Shown here piece by piece: positions 47,602 to 55,730 of a stretch of 64,000 nt of DNA. The DNA comes from Ferrimonas sediminicola (GTDB lineage Bacteria; Pseudomonadota; Gammaproteobacteria; Enterobacterales; Shewanellaceae), in contig NZ_SWCI01000002.1 of assembly GCF_005116715.1 (NCBI RefSeq), positions 387,120 to 451,119 of the forward strand. Direction: 5' to 3'. A model generated the notes under the pieces. That model did no database searches. It was not told the origin of the DNA and saw only the letters and a program-made list of their open reading frames with translations. A program made the translations under genes and the position numbers. Numbering within the stretch: the first letter of the stretch is position 1; every line of letters starts with the position of its first letter.

Positions 47602-48619
47602 GATCACCCCCCTGCCCTCCTGGGAACACTACCGCGTCGGAGAGCTTGCCCGCTATCAGGTCGAGAACAACCATCTTCGGCTGGAGGTGCTCGCCCTGGG
47701 AGGCATAGTGCGAAAGCTGGAGCTCAAGCGCCCCGACGGTCAGTGGCAGAACCTGGTTCTCGGTTGTGACAGCGCCGGTGATTACCTGTCGCAGAAAGCC
47801 TGCCTGGGCTCGGTGGTCGGCCGATGGGCCAACCGCATCGCCAACGCCCGCTGCCTGGTGGAGGGGTACGAACTGGAGCTGGACGCCAATCTCTACCCCC
47901 ACCACCTGCATGGCGGTCTCGCCGGCTTCCACCACAAGGTGTTTCAGCTGACCCCGGTCGAGGATGGACTCAAGTTGTCACTGTGGAGCGCCCACGGGGA
48001 AGCGGGCTTCCCCGGCAACCTGCACCTCGAGGTGTTCTACCGGCTGCGGGAGCAAAGCTGGATCGTCGAGATGAACGCCGAGGTCGACAAGCCCTGCCCG
48101 GTAAACCTGACCCAGCACAGCTACTTCAACCTCGGCAGCCACCTGACCAACTACAGGTTGCAGAGTGACGCCCCCTACATCGTGATGACCGACAAGGACG
48201 GCATCCCCATCACCCTGGAGGAGACCGGCCGCCATCCCCTGTGCCTCACCGAAGAGCGCGCCATCGGCGAGATGATGGATCAGCCGCTGGAGGCCCTCAG
48301 GCAGGTCGGCGGCATCGACCACTGCTACCTGTGGCCCGACGATGACGGCAGCCTCAAGACCCGCTGCGTCATGACCGACCCCACCACCGGTATCCGCCTG
48401 TCGGTCAAGAGCGATCAACCCGGCCTACAGATCTACACCGGTAACCACCTTGGCGGAACCCCCGCCTATGAGGGCAAGTGCTACAAACACCACCAGGGGA
48501 TCGCCCTGGAACCCGGACTGTGGCCGGATGCCCCCAATCAGCCCGGGCACACCAAGGGGATTCTCCACCCGGGTGAACGCTACCACCAGCTTACCCAGTT
48601 CAGCTTCGACAACATCTGA
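47591..48619 (+). CDS. galM: Galactose mutarotase (aldose 1-epimerase)
   Basis: A 342-aa cytoplasmic enzyme that interconverts alpha- and beta-galactose or glucose. Active-site residues are all visible: GRWANRIANAR (sugar-binding Arg, about 76-86), HHLHGG (His about 102-105), catalytic His in TQHSYFNLGSH (about 175), Asp in GGIDHCYLWP, and catalytic Glu in GIALEPGLWPDAPN. The start is GTG 47591 with AGGAG six bases upstream, inside the galactokinase-like gene. A terminator follows the stop. Confidence 0.93.
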   Translation: MSVKITPLPSWEHYRVGELARYQVENNHLRLEVLALGGIVRKLELKRPDGQWQNLVLGCDSAGDYLSQKACLGSVVGRWANRIANARCLVEGYELELDANLYPHHLHGGLAGFHHKVFQLTPVEDGLKLSLWSAHGEAGFPGNLHLEVFYRLREQSWIVEMNAEVDKPCPVNLTQHSYFNLGSHLTNYRLQSDAPYIVMTDKDGIPITLEETGRHPLCLTEERAIGEMMDQPLEALRQVGGIDHCYLWPDDDGSLKTRCVMTDPTTGIRLSVKSDQPGLQIYTGNHLGGTPAYEGKCYKHHQGIALEPGLWPDAPNQPGHTKGILHPGERYHQLTQFSFDNI

Positions 48620-48623
48620 ATCC

Positions 48624-48648
48624 GAGCCCGCTACCCAGCGGGCTTTTT
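48624..48648 (+). terminator. Terminator of galM
   Basis: A 7-bp stem GCCCGCT/AGCGGGC (48626-48632 with 48637-48643), ACCC loop and T5 tail, seven bases after the stop. Confidence 0.92.
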
Positions 48649-48841
48649 GGGGCGGTGTCTTAAATCACCGTTGCTTACCAACCAACCTTGCTCTTGGTGC
48701 TCTCAGCAACACCCTGTCAATCGTCTTCCACAAGAAGGTTCGGGCCCCGTGCCTGTCGCAATCCATATCGGCCATGGGGAGATCCTGGAGGCCCACAAAA
48801 CTCTTGCAGGCACAGCCTCTGGATACCGGCATGCGCCGGCC
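48649..48841. other. Non-coding stretch before the tandem repeats, with a REP-like hairpin
   Basis: No supported gene. The segment GGATACCGGCATGCGCCGGC (48821-48840) contains the stem CCGGC-ATGC-GCCGG (48826-48839). It looks like the dispersed REP/BIME-type palindromes of proteobacteria. I see no second copy in this window. Confidence 0.45.
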
Positions 48842-49216
48842 TGACCGTGCTGAAGGGCGCCGCTGTGGGTTGAATCCGCTCGGTACCAACCCGAAGATGA
48901 CTGCTGATCCTGGCTACCGGGTGCTCGCGGCACCAGACGCACAATCGTCACCCTGACGCAGGTCAGTGACCGTGCCGGAGGGCGCCGCAGTGGGTTGAAT
49001 CCGCTCGGTACCAACCTGAAGATGACTGCTGAGCCTGGCGACCGGGTGCTCTCTTCTCCACATGCACAATCGTCACCCTGACGCAGGTCAGTGACCGTGC
49101 CGGAGGGCGCCGCTGTGGCTTGAACCCACCCTGTACTAACCCGAAGATGACTGCTGAGCCTGGCGACCAGGTGCTCGCGGCACCAGACGCACAATCGTCA
49201 CCCTGACGCAGGTCAG
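48842..49216. repeat. Three tandem copies of a 125-bp non-coding repeat
   Basis: Copies start at 48842, 48967 and 49092 and end at 49216, each exactly 125 bases. They begin TGACCGTG and end CCCTGACGCAGGTCAG. Copies differ by scattered substitutions. The middle copy has GTGCTCTCTTCTCCACATGC where the outer two have a GGTGC-TCGCG-GCACC hairpin. Each junction can fold through GTCAC...GTGAC with inner TGAC/GTCA. Because 125 is not a multiple of three, the frame shifts between copies, so the array is not protein-coding. Confidence 0.92.
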
Positions 49217-49360
49217 GGTCCAGCGTCTGTTGAAATGAGCACCAAGCTCCCATTCATGCTTCAGTGTGCCATGACATGGGCTCGCCCGATTTAACCCAGG
49301 CATCGCCTAACTTCAACGGCTAACTCAGACACCGCCTTTTTCGGATCATCATTTAATTTC
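49217..49360. other. Spacer between repeat array and photolyase operon promoter
   Basis: 144 bases with no gene or repeat; nothing notable is seen apart from increasing AT content toward the operon promoter. Confidence 0.5.
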
Positions 49361-49437
49361 TGTACAAGACTTGCCAATTTGTACAACTATGGCCTAGGCT
49401 GGCTTTAAGGTTGTACAAGGAGAGTCATTATGTACAA
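49361..49437 (+). promoter_or_regulatory. Photolyase/lipid operon promoter with four TGTACAA boxes
   Basis: TGTACAA occurs at 49361, 49380, 49412 and 49431, forming two direct-repeat pairs, each with 19-base spacing. TTGCCA (49371-49376) and TAGGCT (49395-49400), 18 bases apart, are a candidate promoter, and the second box lies in its spacer. The last box overlaps the first codons of the operon. The layout suits the MerR-type regulator encoded second in the operon. Confidence 0.7.
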
Positions 49438-50383
49438 GTTTGAACCGCACACCATCCAGGTCGGCATCAGCGCCTGTCTCATCGGACAGCAGGTCCGCTT
49501 CGATGGCGGCCACAAACAAAGCCGCTTCTGCGTCGACGACCTGGGCCGCTACGTCACCTTTCGTCCCATCTGCCCAGAGGTGGCCATCGGCATGGGGGTC
49601 CCCCGCCCCACCATCCGCCTGGTTCAGGAGGAGATCATTCGGGTCAAGGCCTCGGACGACAGCTTCGATGTTACCGACAAGCTCACCCAGTTTGCCCAAG
49701 ACACCTCGCCGGGGCTGGCGGGCCTCAGTGGTTACGTGTTCTGCGCCAAGTCGCCCAGCTGCGGCATGGAGCGGGTCAGCGTCTACCAACCGGCCACCAA
49801 CAACGCCTCCCGCGACGGCATCGGCCTGTTTGCCGCCAGGGTGATGGCCGACCACCCCAACCTGCCGGTGGAGGAGAACGGCCGGCTCAACGATCCCAAC
49901 CTGAGGGAGAATTTCGTCACCCGGGTGTTCGCCTACCACGACTGGCAACGCCATCGCGCCGCCGGCCTCACCCTGCAGGCGCTCTACCAGTTCCATGCCA
50001 GATACAAGTATCTGCTGATGGCGCACAATCCGGAGATCTACCGCTCGCTGGGGCAGGCCCTGGGGCAGGTGGAGGCAATCACCACCGAGTTCGAGCAGTT
50101 CTACGAGGCGCAGCTGATGAGCGCCCTGAAGCGCCACGCCAGTCGCAAGAACCACACCAACGTCCTGCAGCACATCCAGGGATACTTCAAACGGCAGCTG
50201 GGCAGCACCGAACGACAGGCGCTGGCCAACAGCATCGACAAGTACCGCACCGGAATACTGCCGCTGCTGGCCCCCATCACCCTGCTCCGGCACTACCTGA
50301 CCCTCTACCCCAACGACTACATCAGCAGTCAGGTCTACCTCAACCCGCACCCCGAAGAAATGCAGCTGCGTTATGAACACTGA
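49430..50383 (+). CDS. DUF523 plus DUF1722 protein (YbgA-like)
   Basis: A 317-aa protein. Residues about 8-155 are DUF523 (VGISACLIGQQVRFDGGHKQS, RPICPEVAIGMGVPRP, FCAKSPSCGMERV), with conserved cysteines at C15, C48 and in SPSCG that could bind a metal cluster. Residues about 190-305 are DUF1722 (LYQFHARYKYLLMAHNP, then NVLQHIQGYFKRQL). The pair is commonly found beside photolyase genes. Its exact role is unknown, perhaps in light or DNA-damage response. It is the first gene of an eight-gene overlapping operon; the ATG at 49430 has AAGGAGA upstream. Confidence 0.9.
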   Translation: MYKFEPHTIQVGISACLIGQQVRFDGGHKQSRFCVDDLGRYVTFRPICPEVAIGMGVPRPTIRLVQEEIIRVKASDDSFDVTDKLTQFAQDTSPGLAGLSGYVFCAKSPSCGMERVSVYQPATNNASRDGIGLFAARVMADHPNLPVEENGRLNDPNLRENFVTRVFAYHDWQRHRAAGLTLQALYQFHARYKYLLMAHNPEIYRSLGQALGQVEAITTEFEQFYEAQLMSALKRHASRKNHTNVLQHIQGYFKRQLGSTERQALANSIDKYRTGILPLLAPITLLRHYLTLYPNDYISSQVYLNPHPEEMQLRYEH

Positions 50384-51179
50384 CCCCACCCCCAGATACC
50401 CCATTGGCGATGTCGCCGACCGGACCGGCGTCAATCCGGTCACATTACGGGCTTGGCAGCGTCGCTTTGGCCTGTTAAACCCCGGGCGCACCGCCAAGGG
50501 TCACCGGCTGTACAGCGAACTCGACATAGAGCGTATCCGGCAGATCCTCGGCTGGCTGGAGAAGGGGGTGGCCATCAGCCAGGTCAAGGCGCTGCTCGAT
50601 GAGCCGCACGCCGCCCCGGCGGGCGATCCCTGGCGGGAGCTGCAGCAGGCGCTGACCCGGGCGACAGTAACGCTGAACCGGGAGCGGCTCTACAGGGAGC
50701 TGGACCAGTTGACCGCACTCTATCCCTTCGAGCTGGCCGCGGACAAGGCGCTCCGCCCCTGGATCGCCGCACTGCAGCCACAGCTGCAGCCAAGGCCCGA
50801 TGGCGACCTGCTGCTGGCCTGGGCGCACCAGCAGCTGGAGCTCTACCTGGCCGGTCGCACCCTGAGGGCTCAGCAGCAGCTGCCGGGTGAGGCCGCCCTG
50901 CTGCTGCTGCTTCGGGGAACCCCGCTGGAGGATGCCCTCACCGCCTGCGCCCTGAGTCTCGGCGGCGAGCGCTTTTCACAGCTGACGCTGTCGAGCCTCG
51001 ACGGCTGCCAGCTGCTGCCGGCACAGCGGGTGCTGTGCTCCCTTCCCGCCCGCCTCCATGGCGGCGAACGCCGTGTGCTGGAGCGGATCCGCCAGAGGGG
51101 CGCCTCGCTGACCGCCGTGGGTCCCCTGGCCGCGGTGTACCGAGACGATCCCCTGTTCAAGGAGGCGGACCATGGCTGA
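50373..51179 (+). CDS. MerR-family regulator, LitR/CarH-like without an evident B12 site
   Basis: A 268-aa regulator. The MerR winged helix lies at residues 8-75 (YPIGDVADRTGVNPVTLRAWQRRFGL, then GHRLYSELDIERI). Its W..RFGL...R...GHRLY pattern is typical of the CarH/LitR light regulators. The roughly 190-residue C-terminal part is helical, rich in Leu and Gln. I find neither the ExxHxxG cobalamin motif nor the WxxxEH of CarH. It may thus belong to the B12-independent LitR type, which needs another light sensor. It overlaps the upstream gene by 11 bases and photolyase by 8. It probably binds the TGTACAA boxes. Confidence 0.82.
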   Translation: MNTDPTPRYPIGDVADRTGVNPVTLRAWQRRFGLLNPGRTAKGHRLYSELDIERIRQILGWLEKGVAISQVKALLDEPHAAPAGDPWRELQQALTRATVTLNRERLYRELDQLTALYPFELAADKALRPWIAALQPQLQPRPDGDLLLAWAHQQLELYLAGRTLRAQQQLPGEAALLLLLRGTPLEDALTACALSLGGERFSQLTLSSLDGCQLLPAQRVLCSLPARLHGGERRVLERIRQRGASLTAVGPLAAVYRDDPLFKEADHG

Positions 51180-52563
51180 TCTCATCTGGTTTCGTAAGGA
51201 TCTGCGGGTGGAGGACCACCCCGCCCTGACCCAGGCCTGTTGCGGCGCGGCACCGCCCGAAGCGCTCTACATCAGCACCCCGCGTCAATGGCAGGACCAC
51301 GCCATGGCCCCCATCCAGGCGGACCTGCTGGAGCGTGCCGTCAACACCCTGGCAGAGCAGCTCGCCGTACTCGGCATCCGCTTGCATCACCTGCCACTGC
51401 AGGAGTTCAGTCAGGTTCCCCAGGCCCTCCACGCGTTTTGTCGTCGCCACGGCATCCACCGCATCCACGCCAGCGAGGAACCCGAGCTCAACGAGCGCCG
51501 GCGCGATCAGCAGGTAATTGAATCGGGGCTGGAACTTCACCTGTACCCGGGCCACTGCATCCTGCCTCCCGGCAGTGTCGTCAAGGGGGATGGCAGTCCC
51601 TACCGGGTGTTTACTCCCTTTCGCCGCGCCTGGATGGCACAGCTGCGCTCTGTCGACCTCACTCCTCTGCCCGCTCCAACCGGCTGGCAGCCACTGACAA
51701 AACCCGCAGCCATAAGGCTGGATACGCCCAAGCACAGCAGTGAACTGTGGCCGGTGGGCCCCGGCAACGCCCACCAAGTGCTCAACCGTTTCGTCCAGCA
51801 GCGGATGGCCCACTACCAGCTGAACCGCGACCGGCCGGCGCTGGAGGCCACCAGCACGCTCTCCCCCTACCTGGCCCTGGGGCTCATCTCTCCCCGCGCC
51901 TGCCTGCACGCCGCCCGCGGTCAGGACCCAGAGGCCCTGGAGGAGCGACCCGGCGGCGCCTTCAGCTGGATCAACGAACTGGCCTGGCGGGATTTTTACC
52001 GGCACCTGCTGGTGCAATGGCCTAAGCTAAGTAAAGGTAAGAATTTCAACTCATTGGCAGACAAGGTCCAGTGGGAATCCGGCGACGACAACTTCGACGC
52101 CTGGTGCCAGGGCCGCACCGGCTTTCCGCTGGTGGACGCCGCCATGAGACAGCTCAGCCAGACCGGCTGGATGCACAACAGGCTCAGGATGGTGGCCGCC
52201 AGCTTCCTCACCAAGAACCTGCTGATCGACTGGCGCCGGGGCGAGCACTGGTTCAGCCAGCGGCTGGTGGATGGCGATCTGGCCGCCAACAACGGTGGCT
52301 GGCAGTGGAGCGCCAGCACCGGCTGCGATGCCCAGCCCTACTTCCGCATCTTCAACCCGGTCAGTCAGAGCAAAAAATTCGATCCGGACGGCGCCTTTAT
52401 CCGTAGGTATCTTCCTGAACTGGCACACTTATCGGACAAGGCGATCCACCTGCCCCCCGAGTCACTGCGGCCCGCCGACTACCCACCGCCCCTGGTGGAT
52501 CTGGCCGACAGCCGCCGCCGGGCGCTGGATCGCTTCTCCGTGATGAAACGAGAGGATTACTGA
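51172..52563 (+). CDS. phrB: Deoxyribodipyrimidine photolyase (class I CPD photolyase)
   Basis: A 463-aa flavoprotein that splits UV-induced cyclobutane pyrimidine dimers using blue light. It has the antenna domain N-terminally (LIWFRKDLRVEDHPAL) and the FAD domain C-terminally. FAD-binding blocks are intact: GRTGFPLVDAAMRQL, TGWMHNRLRMVAASFLTK, DWRRGEHWF, DGDLAANNGGWQWSASTG and YFRIFNPVSQSKKFDP. Tryptophans of the electron-transfer chain are present. Length fits E. coli PhrB (472). Translation is coupled to the MerR gene. Confidence 0.96.
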   Translation: MADLIWFRKDLRVEDHPALTQACCGAAPPEALYISTPRQWQDHAMAPIQADLLERAVNTLAEQLAVLGIRLHHLPLQEFSQVPQALHAFCRRHGIHRIHASEEPELNERRRDQQVIESGLELHLYPGHCILPPGSVVKGDGSPYRVFTPFRRAWMAQLRSVDLTPLPAPTGWQPLTKPAAIRLDTPKHSSELWPVGPGNAHQVLNRFVQQRMAHYQLNRDRPALEATSTLSPYLALGLISPRACLHAARGQDPEALEERPGGAFSWINELAWRDFYRHLLVQWPKLSKGKNFNSLADKVQWESGDDNFDAWCQGRTGFPLVDAAMRQLSQTGWMHNRLRMVAASFLTKNLLIDWRRGEHWFSQRLVDGDLAANNGGWQWSASTGCDAQPYFRIFNPVSQSKKFDPDGAFIRRYLPELAHLSDKAIHLPPESLRPADYPPPLVDLADSRRRALDRFSVMKREDY

Positions 52564-52565
52564 TC

Positions 52566-53024
52566 ATGTCTCCAACGCCCCAGGTGGCCCATGTCGACCC
52601 CGCGGCACTGCTGCTGCGGCGCTTCGTAGCGCTGTACCAGCAGCTGGACCACGGCCAACTGCACCGGCTGGGGGAGGTCTACCATCCTCAGATCAGTTTT
52701 ATCGACCCACTGCACCGGGTAGAGGGGCTGCCCGCCCTGACCCACTACTTCGACGGGCTGTACCGCCGTCTTAAGCAGTGCCGGGTGCAGATCCACGATC
52801 AGCTGGTGCAGGGGGATCAGGCGGCGCTTTACTGGACCATGGAGTTCAATCATCCCAGCCTCAACCACGGCGACACCGTCAGGCTCGAGGGTCATAGCCA
52901 CCTGAAGTTCGGTGCACTGATCCATTACCACCGCGACTACTTCGATGCCGGGCAGATGCTCTACGAGCAGTTGCCGCTGCTGGGCAGCGTCATCCGCAGG
53001 GTGAAGCTGAGGGTCGCCCCATGA
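52566..53024 (+). CDS. NTF2-like (SnoaL-type) protein of the photolyase operon
   Basis: A 152-aa protein of the nuclear transport factor 2-like superfamily. Features are LLRRFVALYQQLDHGQLHRL, EVYHPQISFIDPLHRVEGL (the F.DP..R/EG pattern), ALTHYFDGLYRRL and LIHYHRDYFDAGQMLYEQLP. The cone-shaped fold often binds small hydrophobic molecules or acts as an isomerase. Members in such operons are of unknown function. Two bases separate it from phrB, and its stop overlaps the SDR start by four bases. Confidence 0.83.
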   Translation: MSPTPQVAHVDPAALLLRRFVALYQQLDHGQLHRLGEVYHPQISFIDPLHRVEGLPALTHYFDGLYRRLKQCRVQIHDQLVQGDQAALYWTMEFNHPSLNHGDTVRLEGHSHLKFGALIHYHRDYFDAGQMLYEQLPLLGSVIRRVKLRVAP

Positions 53025-53737
53025 GAGTCCTGATCACCGGCGCCACCTCGGGGATAGGCAGGCAGCTGGCCCTCGATTACCGCGCCGAGGGCCATGAAGT
53101 GTTCGGCTGTGGCCGCAACCCGGCGGCGCTGCAGGAGCTGGCCGACGCCGGAATTCACCCCCTGGCCTTCGATGCCGGCGAGCGCCGGCAGGTGTTGGAG
53201 AGCCTCGCTGAACTGGCGTCGCTGGACCTGGTGATACTCAACGCCGGCAGCTGCGAATACATCGACCATCCCCGCCAGTTTGACGGCGCGCTGTTGCAGC
53301 GGGTGATGCAGACCAACGTCATCGGGGTCGGCTACTGCCTGGAAGCGCTGCTGCCCAGGCTGGCGCCGGGAAGCCGGCTGGCCCTGATGGGCAGCATCGC
53401 CAGCGAACTGCCCCTGCCCAGGGCCGAGGCCTATGGCGCCTCCAAGGCCGCCGTCGCCTACCTGGCCAGGACCCTGGCCCTGGACCTGCGCCCCCATGGC
53501 ATCGGCGTCAGCCTGATCCGCCCGGGCTTTGTCCGCACCCCGTTGACCGACAAGAACGATTTCGCCATGCCGATGCGGGTGGAGGCGACCGAGGCCAGTC
53601 GGGTGATCCGCCGGGAACTGGCCAGGGGCGTCGCCGAGATCCATTTTCCGAAGCGCTTCACCCGGCTGCTGAAACTCCTGGGCAAACTGCCGGACAGGGC
53701 CTGGCAGCGGATCGCACTCAAAGGACTGAAACGATGA
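53021..53737 (+). CDS. Short-chain dehydrogenase/reductase of the photolyase operon
   Basis: A 238-aa SDR. It has the NAD(P)-binding motif ITGATSGIGRQLALDY (about 4-19), an NAG motif (LNAGSCEYID, about 75-84) and the catalytic YGASKAAVAYLA (Tyr/Lys, about 143-154). The GFVRTPLTDKNDF segment is standard. The substrate is unknown; the lipid-modifying neighbours suggest a fatty-acid-linked or aldehyde substrate. It overlaps both neighbours by four bases (ATGA). Confidence 0.9.
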   Translation: MRVLITGATSGIGRQLALDYRAEGHEVFGCGRNPAALQELADAGIHPLAFDAGERRQVLESLAELASLDLVILNAGSCEYIDHPRQFDGALLQRVMQTNVIGVGYCLEALLPRLAPGSRLALMGSIASELPLPRAEAYGASKAAVAYLARTLALDLRPHGIGVSLIRPGFVRTPLTDKNDFAMPMRVEATEASRVIRRELARGVAEIHFPKRFTRLLKLLGKLPDRAWQRIALKGLKR

Positions 53738-54993
53738 ATAAGAAGATCGCCATCATCGGCAGCGGCATCTCCGGCCTCACCTGCGCCCACCTGCTGTCCC
53801 GGAGCAACTCGATCACCCTGTTCGAGGCCGGAGAGACCCTGGGGGGCCATACCGCCACCCTCGACGTCGACCATGGCGGCAGGCGCTGGGCCATCGACAC
53901 CGGCTTTATCGTGTTCAACGACCGCACCTACCCCAACTTTCGCCGGCTGCTGGCACAGCTGAAGGTGCGCAGCCATCCCACCGAGATGAGCTTCAGCGTC
54001 CACAACCCCGCGAATGGGCTGGAGTACAACGGCCACAACCTGGACACTCTGTTTGCCCAGCGCAGAAACCTGCTCAGCATCCAGTTTCTCACCTTCCTCA
54101 ACGAGATACTGAGATTCAACCGGCTGTGCAAGGCGCAGCTGAGGCGGGGACTGATCGGTGCCGATCACACCCTGGGTGAGTTCCTGCGCATCCACCGCTT
54201 CAGCGACTACTTTGCCCAGCACTACATCCTGCCCATGGGCGCGGCGATCTGGTCCTCCAGCCTGCTGGGCATGCGGCAGTTTCCCCTGCTGTTCTTCGTC
54301 CGTTTCTTCGACCACCATGGCCTGCTGAACATCAGCAACCGACCCCAGTGGTACGTGGTCAGCGGCGGATCCAGGGAGTATATCGCCCCGATGATCCGCA
54401 GCTTCAAGGAGCGGATTCGCCTCAACACCCCGGTAAAGGCGGTGCGGCGCCAGGGGGATCAGGTCCACCTGGAGCTGGCCAGCGGCCACAAGGAAAGCTT
54501 CGACGAAGTGATACTCGCCTGCCACAGCGACCAGGCCCTGACGACGCTGGCCGACGCCAGCGTTCAGGAGCGCCAGGTGCTCGGCGCCATCCCCTACCGG
54601 AATAACCAGGTGGTACTGCACACCGACACCAGGCTACTGCCAAAAAACCGCCGAGCCTGGGCCGCCTGGAACTACCAGTTGGACAGGGATCCCAGCCTGC
54701 CGGCCCGGGTCACCTACAACATGAACATCCTGCAGGGACTGCCGGCGGACGCCCCCACCTTCTGTGTCACCCTCAATCAGGGCGATGAAGTAGACCCGGA
54801 CAAGGTGATCCGCACCTTCAACTACGCTCATCCGGTGTTCACCCGGGAGAGCCTGAACGCCTGCCGGCGCCGGGACACCATCTGCGGCCGCAACCACACC
54901 CACTTTGCCGGCGCATACTGGCACAACGGCTTCCACGAAGACGGGGTCCGCAGCGCCCTGGAGGTGTGTCGCCGCTTTGGAGAGACCCTATGA
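53734..54993 (+). CDS. Flavin-containing amine-oxidase-type protein (FAD/NAD(P)-binding)
   Basis: A 419-aa flavoprotein. It has the N-terminal dinucleotide motif [17 protein letters not shown] (about 5-21), the [17 protein letters not shown] block (about 30-46), [16 protein letters not shown] and a C-terminal FAD-contacting [19 protein letters not shown] region (seen as [11 protein letters not shown]). The type is widespread in operons with DUF1365 and cyclopropane synthase genes. A related flavoprotein in Rhodobacter sphaeroides is, as far as I recall, involved in furan fatty acid formation. It probably oxidises or desaturates a modified acyl chain. Confidence 0.87.
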   Translation: MNKKIAIIGSGISGLTCAHLLSRSNSITLFEAGETLGGHTATLDVDHGGRRWAIDTGFIVFNDRTYPNFRRLLAQLKVRSHPTEMSFSVHNPANGLEYNGHNLDTLFAQRRNLLSIQFLTFLNEILRFNRLCKAQLRRGLIGADHTLGEFLRIHRFSDYFAQHYILPMGAAIWSSSLLGMRQFPLLFFVRFFDHHGLLNISNRPQWYVVSGGSREYIAPMIRSFKERIRLNTPVKAVRRQGDQVHLELASGHKESFDEVILACHSDQALTTLADASVQERQVLGAIPYRNNQVVLHTDTRLLPKNRRAWAAWNYQLDRDPSLPARVTYNMNILQGLPADAPTFCVTLNQGDEVDPDKVIRTFNYAHPVFTRESLNACRRRDTICGRNHTHFAGAYWHNGFHEDGVRSALEVCRRFGETL

Positions 54994-55730
54994 TCGGCGG
55001 TTGCGGCTACTACCTGGGTTCGGTGCGCCATCGGCGCTTTACCCCGCGGCCCCACCGCTTCGCCTACCGGATCTATACCCTGGCGGTGGACCTGGATCAT
55101 CTGGATCAGCTGGCGCACGGCCCCTGGCTCGGCCACAACCGGGCGGCACTGCTGAGCCTGCGCGATGGCGACTACCTGGAGGGGCGCGGCCTCAATCGCG
55201 ACGCCGCCTGGCACAAGGTGAAGCAGCTCGGCGGCGACGGCAACCAGGGACCGGTGCTGTTTGTGGGTCAGGGACGCTGCCTGGGCCTCTACTTCAGCCC
55301 GGTGAACTTCTACTACTGCTTCCGGCCCGATCGCTCCCTGGCCTACCTGTTGGCGGAGGTCAGCAACACCCCATGGAATCAGCGCCACTACTACCTGGTG
55401 CCCGTCCAGGGGCCCCAGGTGACCGACAAGGCGTTCCATGTCTCCCCCTTCATGCCCATGGCGATGCGCTACCACTGGCAGATAGAGACACCGGCCGAGC
55501 GGTTGAAGCTGCAGATGGAAAATCACAGTGACCACAAGGCGTTCGACGTCACCCTGGCGATGACCCACCGGCCCCTGACCGCCGCCTCGGCGCGGACGCT
55601 GGTGCTGTCGATGCCGGTGATGACCCTGAAGATTCTGCTGTCCATCTATTGGCAAGCACTGAAACTGGCCCTGAAACGTATCCCCTTCATCCCCCATCCG
55701 GGACAAGACACGGAGAAGCCTCATGGATAA
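54990..55730 (+). CDS. DUF1365 family protein
   Basis: A 246-aa protein. It opens with [23 protein letters not shown], and contains [34 protein letters not shown] and [17 protein letters not shown], the DUF1365 pattern. Function is unknown, but the gene nearly always accompanies the amine-oxidase and cyclopropane-synthase genes. The start is ATG 54990, overlapping the upstream TGA; a longer in-frame extension is unlikely. A C-terminal hydrophobic stretch ([18 protein letters not shown]) may associate with the membrane. Confidence 0.9.
   Translation: MIGGCGYYLGSVRHRRFTPRPHRFAYRIYTLAVDLDHLDQLAHGPWLGHNRAALLSLRDGDYLEGRGLNRDAAWHKVKQLGGDGNQGPVLFVGQGRCLGLYFSPVNFYYCFRPDRSLAYLLAEVSNTPWNQRHYYLVPVQGPQVTDKAFHVSPFMPMAMRYHWQIETPAERLKLQMENHSDHKAFDVTLAMTHRPLTAASARTLVLSMPVMTLKILLSIYWQALKLALKRIPFIPHPGQDTEKPHG

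Noticed and set aside
48842-49216. CRISPR array
   Set aside because: The units are contiguous 125-base copies without short repeat/unique spacer alternation, and no cas genes are nearby.
48703-49253. Open frames through the 125-bp repeats encoding repeated peptides
   Set aside because: The repeat length is not a multiple of three, so the peptides arise in different frames and directions; this is a by-product of tandem DNA repeats.
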